A DNA stretch of 64,000 nucleotides from Salinibacterium sp. M195 (GCF_019443965.1 NZ_CP040814.1:744001-808000), one strand, 5' to 3'. Counted from the stretch's first letter, positions 8,799-17,895 are shown. Made by a program: numbers and translations. The notes: generated from the letters alone by a model not told the origin.

Positions 8799-8864
8799 TT
8801 TATCCAAATGTGCCTTCCTCTACTTGCTGAGCTTACGAAGACAGTTCTTGGAGGGTTGGCGGGG

Positions 8865-9737
8865 TCAGACCGAGGCGAGGTCGAGAGATCGCTTGCGGCC
8901 GGGCAGCGCGAACCAGCGGCCGTCGTGTTGTCCGACACGGATCGGATGCGCGAAGGCGGTCGTGACGTTCTCGGTGGTCAGCACCTGTTCGGCTGGCCCC
9001 GCCTGAGCGATCCGGCCGTTCGCAATCAACGCGGCATGGGATGTCGTGGAGGGCAGCTCTTCGAGGTGATGCGTCACGAGAATCGAGGCCAGTCGCGGAA
9101 AGCTGTGGGTGAGCCCATCGACGGTTTCGAGGAGTTGCTCCCGCGCCGCGACATCCAACCCGGTGCTGGGCTCGTCGAGAAGGAGCAGGTCGGGTTCGGC
9201 GATCAGTGCGCGCGCGATGAGTGCTCTGCCTCGCTCTCCTTGCGACAGGGTGGGCCAGCGGTGGGCATCTTTGCCCGCCAGCCCGATCTGTTCGATCAGT
9301 TCTACCGCGCGGTGCGTCTGCTGCGCGGTGGGTTCCCATCGTGGGGGAGTCTCGAGGGATCCGGTGAGGCCAGTGAGTACGACATCCCGAATCGTGAGGG
9401 GTGCGTGAAGCGGATGACGGGGGTTGACGTGTCCGATCGAGCGACGCAGTGCCTGCAGTTCGACTCGGCCGAGGCGTTGGCCCAGGATGTCCACGGTTCC
9501 GGAAGTCGGGTGCGCTGAGGCGCCGACGAAACCGAGGATGGTGCTCTTGCCGGCACCGTTGGGGCCGAGGAGGGCCCAGTGCTCGCCCGCGCGCACGGTG
9601 AGGTCGACCTCGTGGAGGATGGTGCGCTCGCCGCGGCGGAAGGTGACGCCGCGCAGCTCGACGACGGTGGGGTTGCTGTTCACAAGGGTGCTTTCGTTTA
9701 CGGGAGTGATGTCGTTCACGGTGGTGCTGGCGCTCAC
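8865..9737 (-). CDS. ABC transporter ATP-binding protein
   Basis: Stand-alone ABC ATPase of about 290 residues. Walker A G-P-N-G-A-G-K-S-T, signature L-S-Q-G-E-R-G-R-A-L, Walker B L-L-L-L-D-E-P-S-T-G-L-D and the switch H (V-T-H-H) are all present. The signature reads LSQGE, as in ModF/PhnL-like and iron-uptake ATPases. The GTG start at 9737 overlaps the TGA of the upstream GntR gene (GTGA). The first 25 residues are a low-complexity stretch rich in T, V and N. No permease is nearby, so the transported compound, or whether it has a non-transport role, is unknown. A decayed copy of its 3' part lies at 15318-15529. Confidence 0.88.
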   Translation of the reverse strand: MSASTTVNDITPVNESTLVNSNPTVVELRGVTFRRGERTILHEVDLTVRAGEHWALLGPNGAGKSTILGFVGASAHPTSGTVDILGQRLGRVELQALRRSIGHVNPRHPLHAPLTIRDVVLTGLTGSLETPPRWEPTAQQTHRAVELIEQIGLAGKDAHRWPTLSQGERGRALIARALIAEPDLLLLDEPSTGLDVAAREQLLETVDGLTHSFPRLASILVTHHLEELPSTTSHAALIANGRIAQAGPAEQVLTTENVTTAFAHPIRVGQHDGRWFALPGRKRSLDLASV

Positions 9738-10405
9738 GAGAGGGCTCGATGCACGCCGGTGAGGTGCGCCCGGCTGCACTCGGCCGCGGCGGCCGGGTCT
9801 CGTTCGGCGATCGCTTCGACCAGCGCGCTGTGGGCGGCTTGGTCTGCCTCGTAGTCGTGGATAGGGCGCAGCCTCAGCATCTCGATCATTGCCACGCGCA
9901 CTCGCGGCACGAACCCATCGAACAGTTCGAGCAGGACCTCATTGTGGGCTGCCGCGACAACTTCACGGTGAAGCGCCATGTCGACGTCAACGAACTCGTC
10001 GACGGACCGGTTCGGGCTCGAGCGGCGGGCGAGTGCTCGCCGCATCGACCGCAGGTCTGATGGTGTGCGTCGATGCGCAGCAAGTGCGGCAGCCTCGGCC
10101 TCGATCGCGACACGGGCCTCGATGACAGATGCAATCGACACCCGACGGAGCACGACATCCCAGTCCTCAGTGAGGTCCGTTGAGATCACGAAGACGCCGG
10201 AGCCTTGGCGGCTCTCGAGCACGCCCTTCCCGGCGAGTTCACGGATGGCCTCCCGCAGCGTTGAGCGCCCGACCCCGATCTCGGCGGCCAGCGTCGTCTC
10301 GCCCGGCAGCTTGTGCCCTAGAGGCCACTCGCCAGCACGGATGCGCCCAAGCAGCACTTCGGCTGCCTGCGCGGCACGCCGACCCTGCTGCACTGCTAGT
10401 GTCAT
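9734..10405 (-). CDS. GntR-family transcriptional regulator (FCD/FadR subfamily)
   Basis: DNA-binding regulator of 223 residues. The N-terminal GntR winged helix is clear (L-P-G-E-T-T-L-A-A-E-I-G-V-G-R-S-T-L-R-E-A-I-R-E-L, residues about 28-52). The helical FCD ligand domain follows from about 80 to 215, with D-x-x-x-H (V-D-M-A-L-H-R-E-V-V) and later H residues that normally bind a metal and a carboxylate. It is co-directional with, and overlaps by GTGA, the ABC ATPase gene, so it probably controls it. The effector is unknown, probably an organic acid as in other FCD proteins. Confidence 0.9.
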   Translation of the reverse strand: MTLAVQQGRRAAQAAEVLLGRIRAGEWPLGHKLPGETTLAAEIGVGRSTLREAIRELAGKGVLESRQGSGVFVISTDLTEDWDVVLRRVSIASVIEARVAIEAEAAALAAHRRTPSDLRSMRRALARRSSPNRSVDEFVDVDMALHREVVAAAHNEVLLELFDGFVPRVRVAMIEMLRLRPIHDYEADQAAHSALVEAIAERDPAAAAECSRAHLTGVHRALS

Positions 10406-10427
10406 GCAGGTGCTCCGATCGCTGTGT

Positions 10428-10459
10428 TTGTCTGCCTCGCAACTCTACACCTCAGACAA
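10428..10459. promoter_or_regulatory. Possible GntR operator
   Basis: Inverted repeat TTGTCTG (10428-10434) and CAGACAA (10453-10459) in the 144-bp divergent gap between the GntR and SdpI genes. Position fits an operator, but the 18-bp spacer is long and the sequence is not a classical FadR-type site, so support is weak. Confidence 0.3.
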
Positions 10460-10549
10460 GTTGGGTTCGTCCTGCGCGCTTGGCCGGTGGGCGTAGCCGG
10501 GTCTGTCTGACGCATCGCTTCGTTGCAGGGGCCTCGGTAGGATCGAACG

Positions 10550-11026
10550 ATGTCAGACGCCTTCTTGTTCTCGCTCGCCTCGTTCCTTACTGGCGGCTTT
10601 CTGATGCTGGCGGGATGGTTGTTTCTGTGGCTCGCCCGGCGAAGTGGGCAAGGGCTTCTGAAGCGCAACCCAATCGCCGGAGTGCGTACCGCGCTCACGC
10701 TGTCGTCTGATGCCGCGTGGTATCCGGCTCAGCGTGCGGCAGCGCCTAAAACCAGGGTCGCCGCGTGGGGCCCATTGGCGGGCGGTGCAGCGCTAGTCGC
10801 GCTCGGCCTGTTGAGCGTGCTGTTCGGCGCCAGCATGGTTGTCTATATGGTTCTCACTTTCGGTAGCGCCGGCTGGCTGCTCGGGTGGGCTCTCGCCGGG
10901 GCCGGAGATGCGCAGCGCGCCGCTCGGGAACCGTCGCCCACACTTAGTGAAGGCGGTTGGAAGGAAGTTGTCCGGGTTCCGGAAACGGACCTCTCAGAGG
11001 TGACGATTGGAGTGGCCGAAGTTTAG
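10550..11026 (+). CDS. SdpI-family membrane protein
   Basis: Integral membrane protein of 158 residues with three or four hydrophobic helices. The SdpI-type motif N-P-I-A-G-V-R-T (residues 41-48) after the first helix, followed by S-S-D-A-A-W near 53-58, is the family hallmark. In Bacillus, SdpI gives immunity to the SDP toxin; most actinobacterial members have no known toxin partner, and none is seen here. Its neighbour is the divergent GntR gene. Confidence 0.75.
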   Translation: MSDAFLFSLASFLTGGFLMLAGWLFLWLARRSGQGLLKRNPIAGVRTALTLSSDAAWYPAQRAAAPKTRVAAWGPLAGGAALVALGLLSVLFGASMVVYMVLTFGSAGWLLGWALAGAGDAQRAAREPSPTLSEGGWKEVVRVPETDLSEVTIGVAEV

Positions 11027-11402
11027 GGCCGTCCGAGTTTATTCCTGCTGTGGGAAACGGAGCCGGCGTGGTGAGTCACCAGTCTGATGGCAGTAAACTG
11101 TTGCGAATTTTTTCGCACCCGCTCCTCGCGGGCTTCGTCACCGCCCAAGGTCCGACAGGGTACGTTTTGGTGGCTCCGCAAATGGGACTGGGCGGACGGG
11201 CAACCTGTTCCTGGGCTGATTTTCGGCACGATTGCGCTTTGCAACCGAAGGGTTGTGAGGCGACTCGACATCGACACATTCGAATCTACACAATTTCGGT
11301 TTTGAGCGCTGGATGTTGCATGCTGGCCCCAGCCGACTGGTGGTGCAGCCTGAAATTCGAATCAGCGCCACGTCTTCATAGCGTGGCGCGCAATTGTGAT
11401 GG
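11027..11402. other. Non-coding 376-bp gap
   Basis: No convincing gene on either strand. Short open frames exist but none has a ribosome site, and they lack family motifs. The right end holds the terminator hairpin of the YobI-like gene (11365-11389). The base composition looks more AT-rich than the flanking genes, which fits the left edge of an acquired island. Confidence 0.5.
11365..11389 (-). terminator. Hairpin terminator after the YobI-like gene
   Basis: Perfect 8-bp stem GCGCCACG / CGTGGCGC with a 9-nt loop, starting 13 bp past the stop codon of the minus-strand gene. A strong U-run is missing, so efficiency is uncertain. Confidence 0.5.
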
Positions 11403-14400
11403 TCAAGCCTGCAGGCTGGCTACCAGGCGAAGTCCCTTGAGTTTGAAAGATTTGGTTTCGATTCCTCTGATTGTGTCGCCAAGAAGCCGGGTCAGGATAT
11501 ATCGATGCGAGTCGGAAACGGGGAAGGTGGGTTGACCTCGTCCACCTGTTGCAATCCGCGAGTAGTCCCCGCCAATTGCCTTTAGCAGCGACTTCATGTG
11601 GACAGTCGATAGGTCGTCGCCGCGATTATGAATCAGCGCGACGACTTGGCGATAGCTCGCTCCGGAAGTTCGGAGAGCCTCAATAGTCTCGTAGGGGAGC
11701 TTCCAGCTTCCTTCAATCAGCGCGTTCGCGATGTTGGTGGTCTGTCCGCGAGTGGCTTCGACGAGATACGTGGCAAGGTCGGAGACAATAGTGCGACGGA
11801 TGTCGAGTTTGGTGGTTTGTCGCCGTATCAGCGCGGGAATGTTGGCCGGGCTGAGAATGCTCGGGGCAACAAAAGTAGTGAAAGCTCTCGACGCTTCGAT
11901 GGTCTTAGCGAGGGTCTCCCAGTTGACCATAAGGCGTTCGTCGAACGCGGCTGCGTCGTCGGGCAGTAGCCGAGCCCGTATGAGCTTCGCGACTAGGTCG
12001 CCGGATTCAGGTTGAATCCGGTCGGCTGGGATTAGTCCGGGGTCGACGCTTTTGGCTATGCGAATGCGTGTGGACGCGGAAGGAAGATCGGTGTGAGCGC
12101 TGAGAATTGCCACTGCGAACTCGATTCTCTCCGCAGCTGAATATCCTTCCCACCCGGTAACTTTCTTCGCCCTATTGAGCAGCGAGAAAAGCGAGGTGTC
12201 GAGCCCGTGCTCCGCGAGATACGCCGTTACATTTTCGAACGTAGGGTCTGTTTTGTGATGAGCTGCGAGGGATGGCCACGCTTCGGGGGGAGCGTCACCG
12301 AGGCGGGGAACGCGAAATCGTTCGTCTGTTGTTCTGACTACATCGCCAATGAGCGGAGAACTCGCGCTATCGACGATGTCCTCCAAGACGACTGTGAAAA
12401 ATTCCGGATCCGCTAGCGCTTGGACGGAGGCCGGCTGGGTCGCTGCGATGGCGAGAAATGTCTCGAGCTGCTCGATCGCGTACTGATAAAGGTTCGACTC
12501 GGTGCGTAGCGTGTCGAGGGCGATCGGCCCTGAAGGGACGAGGGTGCGGAGATTGTGTTCTGTCAGCGGAAACAGTCTCAGCTCTACGGCAACTTTGCGT
12601 GCCATTCTGTTGAGCGGAGCAAGGTCGCTGAATGTGGCGCCGGCAGATTTTGCGATCCCGAGAACGATTTGTGCCGCATTCTCTGACACCGGTTGCGTGA
12701 CCGCCTTCATGCGAGCGTATGTGGCTTCGATAATCGACGCGACATCGTTGTCAGTTTCATAGGACGCATGTGGGAGCGCAGTGAGCACCGCATCAATTGA
12801 GTCGGTTTGCGAACTGGTGCCGAGCTGAGAGGACGCTACGTAGCGGAGAACTCCTTTCCAATGGGGTGCCATCGCGGCAAGGAGCGCATTGGGGTGGGCG
12901 CCATGTGAGATATAAGTATCGACGAATACCTGCTCTTGTTCTTCGAGCCGAGAGAGTCGGTACGCGACGTTCGAGGCTGCTCCCCATCGATGTGAGAGGA
13001 GATAGTCAAGAATGCTGACGTTGAAAATACTCGCGTCATCGAAGAAATCAGCGGCGTCGCTTGTGGCGGCACCTTGTTCTATGAGTATCTGCGCGATTTC
13101 GCTTTCACCGATTTCGAACATCATGTCGGGCTCGCCCGGCTCGATGCACCGTCGGGTGTACTCCATCGCGTCTGGACCGAGATGGTTGCCGTAGTAGCTG
13201 GAAGTATAAAGAGCGAAGTGCGAGGTGAGGAAGCCATGACGAACCAGCTCGCGTGCTAGATCGGATTGCAATGTCGCGTCAATGACGCTGTCGAAGGTAA
13301 TGCTCTTGACGATGGGGGCGCCTGCCGCGTCGCGCAGCTCGAAGGGAACCGGGTCGACAGTGAGTTGTGTTTCGTCGGCGAGCTGCTGCCAAGTGTGGTG
13401 CCGAAGAAAATCCAGATCTACTCGCGCCTGGCCGATATTAGCGTCGATCGGCGCCAAGTCGATCGTTTTCCAGTCGTCGCCGCTGATATTGGTCCGGAGA
13501 ATTTGGTTGAGCTGGTCGATTGAGAAGGACAAATCGAGGGTCGGTTGGTATCGATTCCCCGGTTTGTGCAGTCTGATGGTCTGGGAACCTTCCGAAACAA
13601 TTTGTGCCCAAACTGTTGGATGCTCTAGGTTTTCGGCTGTCGCAGGCGTCTGAAGCTCAACTGTCGTTTGAGGCGCGGATGCTTGCGCTGCAGTGCGCAA
13701 TAAGTCGGTGAATTCCTCGAGTTGCCGGCCCAGCCGTACGGCTCGAGCATGCGTCGTGGACTGCTGGCTCCGCAACGCGCGCAGTTTCATGAGGCGCGTT
13801 GTGTCAGCGGCTACGTTCTCATGGACTAGGGCTCTCCACGCGGAATAAAGCAGATCGAGTGAGCTTTCTTGGTGCCGGATCTTCTCGAAGTCAGCGAGGT
13901 GTGTATTTTTGTATAGGATGATGGCGAACACAAGATCGTCATCGATGCCCGGGATTCGGTTGCCGGTAACGATGAGCCGATTTCGATATACCTCGAACTC
14001 ATTCCGAATATTATGGATAAACCTCATGTCCGCAACATGGCGTGCGGCGAGCCGGATGAGTGCTGGGTTGATCTTGAAGTCGTCGCTCTTCATCGCCTCT
14101 GACATGACGTCGCGCGCGTTAGCTGCGCTCACGAATGGGACCACGGGGACGATCACATCAAAGAATTTGGTGCGGCTCGCTTGTTTCAAGGTGGACTTTG
14201 CTCGGTCGGTCACGAGGGGCTGATTCTTTGCCGGTTGGGCTTTGGGAGAGGATCCGATCTCTTCGAAAACGCTGTCTCGGATCGCATAGATGAAGACGAT
14301 TCGCCGCCCAATCTGGGTCGATTCGTTTAAGAGGCTATTGAGCGCGCGCAGGGTATTGAACACTTGCACGTCGTCAAACCGGTCGATGTCTTCAATCAGG

Positions 14401-15125
14401 ACGATGTCGCGTCGACTTGCCTGAAAGAAATAGACAATTTCGTCTAGGTACTCGTCAAAGTAGGTTTCAGATTGCTTCGACAACGTAATCGTTGCCGGCC
14501 CGGTCTGCACAGAGGCACTGACTGCTGGGCGACCTCGCGATATCGCGAGTGCTGTCCAGGTTGCGCCGATCATTGCAGCGAGGAGCAACATGTATGCAAC
14601 CCACTGCCGCCAGGGAACGGGAAGGAGCATCTCGATGAGCGGTTCGATTAGGCCGAGTCCGAATAAAAGGACAAACGCTGCAGCGCCTCCGATGCAAGCG
14701 GTCACCCAGCTGCGGCGGGCGTCGGGAACGTTGGCTCGGCGGAATCTCGATTGAGGCACCTTGCTAGCCGGCAGGCGATAAAGCAGCTGCTTTACGAGTT
14801 CCTTTTGGATCTGGTTAGTGCGAGATGATGCCCCGCTCGAGTCGCTGGTGCTTGCAACGCCCGACGTAACGGTTGAGAGTGACAATTCCACCACTCGGCC
14901 AGCATGAGTGCCTTTGAGACTTGACAGAATACTGCTCTTGCCAGTTCCGTACGCCCCAGTCAAAGCGATGTTCTTTGTTCCCTCGGTGTCCAACGCTCGT
15001 CGTATTAGGTCGACGTAAATCTGGTGCTGCTCACTGACGAACCGCGGTGCCAAGCTGCTTATGTGCAGGCTCCCACCGGCGCCCTGATCTGACTCGGGCA
15101 GTGGATGTATTACGTTCTCGGACAT
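11403..15125 (-). CDS. YobI-like P-loop NTPase with transmembrane helices; candidate defence protein
   Basis: Very large membrane-associated NTPase, 1240 residues from the ATG at 15125 (a GTG at 15161 is also in frame). Walker A G-A-Y-G-T-G-K-S-S is at residues 57-65. Two hydrophobic helices follow at about 139-160 and 171-195, inserted inside the NTPase domain as in the KAP/YobI group. Walker B D-I-V-L-I-E-D-I-D-R-F-D-D is at 240-252, and a sensor-like strand (F-I-Y-A-I-R-D) at 278-284. The remaining roughly 800 residues look alpha-helical and may form a solenoid sensor. Bacillus YobI is of similar length. Such NTPases are studied mostly as predicted conflict-system components. Neighbouring STAND nuclease and gene-remnant scar support an island. 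Function is inferred. Confidence 0.8.
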   Translation of the reverse strand: MSENVIHPLPESDQGAGGSLHISSLAPRFVSEQHQIYVDLIRRALDTEGTKNIALTGAYGTGKSSILSSLKGTHAGRVVELSLSTVTSGVASTSDSSGASSRTNQIQKELVKQLLYRLPASKVPQSRFRRANVPDARRSWVTACIGGAAAFVLLFGLGLIEPLIEMLLPVPWRQWVAYMLLLAAMIGATWTALAISRGRPAVSASVQTGPATITLSKQSETYFDEYLDEIVYFFQASRRDIVLIEDIDRFDDVQVFNTLRALNSLLNESTQIGRRIVFIYAIRDSVFEEIGSSPKAQPAKNQPLVTDRAKSTLKQASRTKFFDVIVPVVPFVSAANARDVMSEAMKSDDFKINPALIRLAARHVADMRFIHNIRNEFEVYRNRLIVTGNRIPGIDDDLVFAIILYKNTHLADFEKIRHQESSLDLLYSAWRALVHENVAADTTRLMKLRALRSQQSTTHARAVRLGRQLEEFTDLLRTAAQASAPQTTVELQTPATAENLEHPTVWAQIVSEGSQTIRLHKPGNRYQPTLDLSFSIDQLNQILRTNISGDDWKTIDLAPIDANIGQARVDLDFLRHHTWQQLADETQLTVDPVPFELRDAAGAPIVKSITFDSVIDATLQSDLARELVRHGFLTSHFALYTSSYYGNHLGPDAMEYTRRCIEPGEPDMMFEIGESEIAQILIEQGAATSDAADFFDDASIFNVSILDYLLSHRWGAASNVAYRLSRLEEQEQVFVDTYISHGAHPNALLAAMAPHWKGVLRYVASSQLGTSSQTDSIDAVLTALPHASYETDNDVASIIEATYARMKAVTQPVSENAAQIVLGIAKSAGATFSDLAPLNRMARKVAVELRLFPLTEHNLRTLVPSGPIALDTLRTESNLYQYAIEQLETFLAIAATQPASVQALADPEFFTVVLEDIVDSASSPLIGDVVRTTDERFRVPRLGDAPPEAWPSLAAHHKTDPTFENVTAYLAEHGLDTSLFSLLNRAKKVTGWEGYSAAERIEFAVAILSAHTDLPSASTRIRIAKSVDPGLIPADRIQPESGDLVAKLIRARLLPDDAAAFDERLMVNWETLAKTIEASRAFTTFVAPSILSPANIPALIRRQTTKLDIRRTIVSDLATYLVEATRGQTTNIANALIEGSWKLPYETIEALRTSGASYRQVVALIHNRGDDLSTVHMKSLLKAIGGDYSRIATGGRGQPTFPVSDSHRYILTRLLGDTIRGIETKSFKLKGLRLVASLQA

Positions 15126-15317
15126 GCGCACATCGTATGTTCGAAGATCATCCGCCCGCACAAGGCGCGGGGCGAATCAATATGTGGGGAAATCTAGTTC
15201 GCTTCGGGTTAGACAGCCGACATGCGCTTTCCTCTTTCCGCGAGTTGAGAAGTAAAGGCGTCTCGTGCTCGCTCCCAGACCTCGACGCGGACTGTCGCGA
15301 GATGGAGTGGACTTTGC

Positions 15318-15529
15318 GAGAGGGGAGCGCGAATCGGCGGCCTTCGTGTTGTCAGACGCGAATTGAATGCGCTTTAGTGGTGGTGGCGCTCTCGGTGGTC
15401 AGTACCCCCCCCCCCCCGGAGGGGTTCGGCCGTTCGCAATCAACGCGGCAGGGGATGTCGTCGAGGGCAGTCGTTCGAGGTGATACGTCACCAGAATCGC
15501 GAATAGTCGCGGAGCGCTGTGGGGGAGCT
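15318..15529 (-). pseudogene. Decayed fragment of an ABC ATPase gene (3' part)
   Basis: Nucleotide alignment by eye shows a degraded copy of about 8898-9111, the 3' end of the intact ABC ATPase gene. Shared blocks include TTCGCAATCAACGCGGCA, CTCGGTGGTCAG, and TTCGAGGTGAT-CGTCACCAGAATCG-type stretches in the same order and orientation. The copy contains substitutions, small indels and a 13-base C run where the parent has ordinary sequence, so the frame is broken. It lies between the two candidate defence genes. It could be a leftover from a duplication or from recombination with a donor chromosome carrying the same gene. Confidence 0.75.
15405..15417. repeat. Homopolymer run of 13 C
   Basis: Thirteen consecutive cytosines inside the ABC-gene remnant, followed by GGAGGGG. 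The intact paralogue has no such run. It could be real slippage in dead DNA or a sequencing/assembly artefact. Confidence 0.9.
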
Positions 15530-15663
15530 TTGCCTAGCCTCACCAACTTCTCGTCAGGGCATGAACCTCCGCTGCCTCTCTTGTAGAAGCTGCCTTAGGG
15601 ATTTGTGTGCTGAAAGCGGGCAGCAATCGGGCGGCGTGAGGTGCGACCTGCCACACTTGTTCG

Positions 15664-17895
15664 ATGCGCAATTGGCGGTCATTGACAGAAATCGATCTCG
15701 AGGAACTTTACGCGGATTTGCTCTCGGCTGAGTTCAAGACGCCGGTCGAGAGATTCGGTCCCGGCGCTGATGGAGGTATCGACTTGCGTTGGCACGAATC
15801 CGGGGGCGGCGTGGGAATCGTGCAATGCAAGCACTACATCAACTCTTCATTCGCTCAGTTGCTGGCTTCGGCAAGGAAAGAATGTCCCAAGATCGAGAAA
15901 CTGAAGCCTGAGCGGTATCTTTTTGCGACGTCGCAGCCCCTCACTGCTAACCAAAAAAATGAGCTGATGGGTGCTCTGTCTCCGTGGATAAAGTCAACTG
16001 AAGATGTTCTGTCTGGTCTGGACCTCGATCAGATGCTAGACCGTCACAAAGTGGTGGAGCGTAAGCACTTAAAGCTTTGGCTCTCTACAGGCACCGAACT
16101 CTTCTGGGCTACACGTGCTGAGCTTCTAAATCGGTCGGAGGAACTCTGTCGCCAGATTGAGAAGACGATCACTCAATATGTTGGCACGAAGGTCTTCGAA
16201 CAGGCGAGCGATATTCTTGAGCGCGAAAAAGTATGCCTTATCGCCGGTCAGCCCGGCATTGGCAAAACCGTTCTCGCGCATGTGCTTCTCGCTGACCACA
16301 TGGCTCGCGGGTTCGAAGTCATTGAAGTGTCGAGCGACATCGATGACGCATGGGGGGCACTCGATCCTGAACGGCGTCAGGTTTTCCTTTATGACGACTT
16401 TCTAGGGCAACTCTCTTTTTCAGAGCGAATGAACAAGAACGAAGACTCGCGGTTGGCGGGTTTCATTGATCGAGTGCAAGGGATGAAATCGAAACGCCTA
16501 GTTCTAACCACGCGCGAGTACATCCTGCGTGATGCTGCTCGGACTTACTCGAAGTTGAGTTCAGTCAGCACGCGAGGCAAGTACATTCTAGAACTCACGG
16601 ACTATAGTCGGAACGATAAAGCGCGCATTCTCTATAACCATCTCTGGCAGGCGACTATTGACCGATCGGAGCTAATGAAGCTTGCTGACGGTGGGTGGCG
16701 ACGGGTTGTCGACCACCCTAACTACAGCCCTCGGTTAATCGAGTACGGCGTTCGACTCGGGTCTCAGTCTGAAGCCCCTGGCGCTTGGATAGATCAGTTT
16801 GTCGCCGCCCTCGATGACCCGTCTACTTTGTGGAAACAGAGCTTCGATGCTCACCTTACGGAGGAAGAGCGCGCTTTGCTTTATGTGCTCGTGTCGTTCG
16901 AGCGGTCGGTTGATTTGACCGCGCTAGAGAGTGCACACCGCGATTTGTGCAAGCTGCTTGCCATTTCGAGACCGCCGGGTAGTTTCCGCCTTGCACTCGA
17001 GCGGATGGAGGAAACCTTCCTAAAATTCGGCAAGGATCATCGTGGCGTTGTGGTGGAGTTCGACAACCCATCCGTTGTTGACTTTATACTCAACGAGCTT
17101 CGACGCGACCCCGAACTGCAACGCAACCTGCTTCAGGCTGCCATCCATTTCGAACAGGTTGAGAGCTTGTGGTCTCGTGCTGCCGCATCGGTCACCGTGA
17201 GAGACAAGAGGTCGTCGAGTCAGGCGCGAGAGAAGGTGTTGCATGAGTCGACACGGAAAAGCTACTCGAAAGCGATAAAGCGGACCTTTTCTGCGGATGC
17301 GCTCGACACGCGAAACTTACACCACGATTCCTTTTCGCAGAGCCGGGAAGCGCGCCTCGCTTTCATAGCCAAACTTCCCGAAGGTTGGGGGCCAAAAAAG
17401 AAGTGGTTTCTCCGAGAAGCATCGATCATGGTCGAGCGCTGGGGGAAGGAGAGAGGCGACAAAAAACGAGCCTTCGAGATCACCTTCGGCGCGGATGCTA
17501 TTGGCGCACTACTGCCTGCGAACGCCGCTTCAGTGGCCGAGCGGTGGATAAGGACGACACTCTCCGAGACCGAGGACTGGTTGATACTGGGGGAGCTGCT
17601 TGCGAGGGAGGACTCCCTACCGTTTGACCAAGATTTCGCCGATGAATTTCAGGATCACGTCGTTCATGAGCTCCAGAGGTGGGACCCCGCGCCACCGATG
17701 GTGGAAGAACTTCGCGAGCTGAGTGACTGTTTTGGGCTCTCGGGCCTCGAAGATGATTTCGAAGAAGCGATGCAGGCGGCTGCGGCGGAGGATGAAGCGG
17801 CCGGGGCTGAGTACGATGATGAACGCTTTGAACGCCCCACGGTGAACTCTGACGAGCGAGACGAGACGATTGAAAGGTACTTCAATCGCTTTTGA
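15664..17895 (+). CDS. Restriction-endonuclease-like / STAND NTPase fusion; candidate anti-phage protein
   Basis: Fusion protein of 743 residues. Residues 1-130 form an Mrr-type PD-(D/E)xK nuclease: an acidic helix D-L-E-E-L-Y, then G-A-D-G-G-I-D-L-R-W with catalytic D40, and V-Q-C-K-H-Y with Q54 and K56. A STAND-type (nSTAND3-like) NTPase follows: Walker A G-Q-P-G-I-G-K-T at 195-202, Walker B F-L-Y-D-D-F at 241-246, and L-T-T-R-E-Y-I at 281-287. The C-terminal 400 residues are helical and end in an acidic tail. All nuclease and NTPase key residues are intact. STAND nucleases typically kill or halt the cell on sensing a phage component; here that is inference. No clear ribosome site precedes the ATG, and codon use looks more AT-rich than neighbours. 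Confidence 0.85.
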   Translation: MRNWRSLTEIDLEELYADLLSAEFKTPVERFGPGADGGIDLRWHESGGGVGIVQCKHYINSSFAQLLASARKECPKIEKLKPERYLFATSQPLTANQKNELMGALSPWIKSTEDVLSGLDLDQMLDRHKVVERKHLKLWLSTGTELFWATRAELLNRSEELCRQIEKTITQYVGTKVFEQASDILEREKVCLIAGQPGIGKTVLAHVLLADHMARGFEVIEVSSDIDDAWGALDPERRQVFLYDDFLGQLSFSERMNKNEDSRLAGFIDRVQGMKSKRLVLTTREYILRDAARTYSKLSSVSTRGKYILELTDYSRNDKARILYNHLWQATIDRSELMKLADGGWRRVVDHPNYSPRLIEYGVRLGSQSEAPGAWIDQFVAALDDPSTLWKQSFDAHLTEEERALLYVLVSFERSVDLTALESAHRDLCKLLAISRPPGSFRLALERMEETFLKFGKDHRGVVVEFDNPSVVDFILNELRRDPELQRNLLQAAIHFEQVESLWSRAAASVTVRDKRSSSQAREKVLHESTRKSYSKAIKRTFSADALDTRNLHHDSFSQSREARLAFIAKLPEGWGPKKKWFLREASIMVERWGKERGDKKRAFEITFGADAIGALLPANAASVAERWIRTTLSETEDWLILGELLAREDSLPFDQDFADEFQDHVVHELQRWDPAPPMVEELRELSDCFGLSGLEDDFEEAMQAAAAEDEAAGAEYDDERFERPTVNSDERDETIERYFNRF

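Noticed and set aside
8808..9518. 236-residue frame antisense to the ABC ATPase gene
   Set aside because: It is the complement of a clear coding frame with Walker motifs; high-GC DNA commonly keeps such shadow frames open.
10957..11535. 192-residue plus-strand frame across the gap after the SdpI gene
   Set aside because: No ribosome site, no recognisable domain, Cys/Trp-rich random-looking sequence, and it overlaps both the SdpI end and the YobI end.
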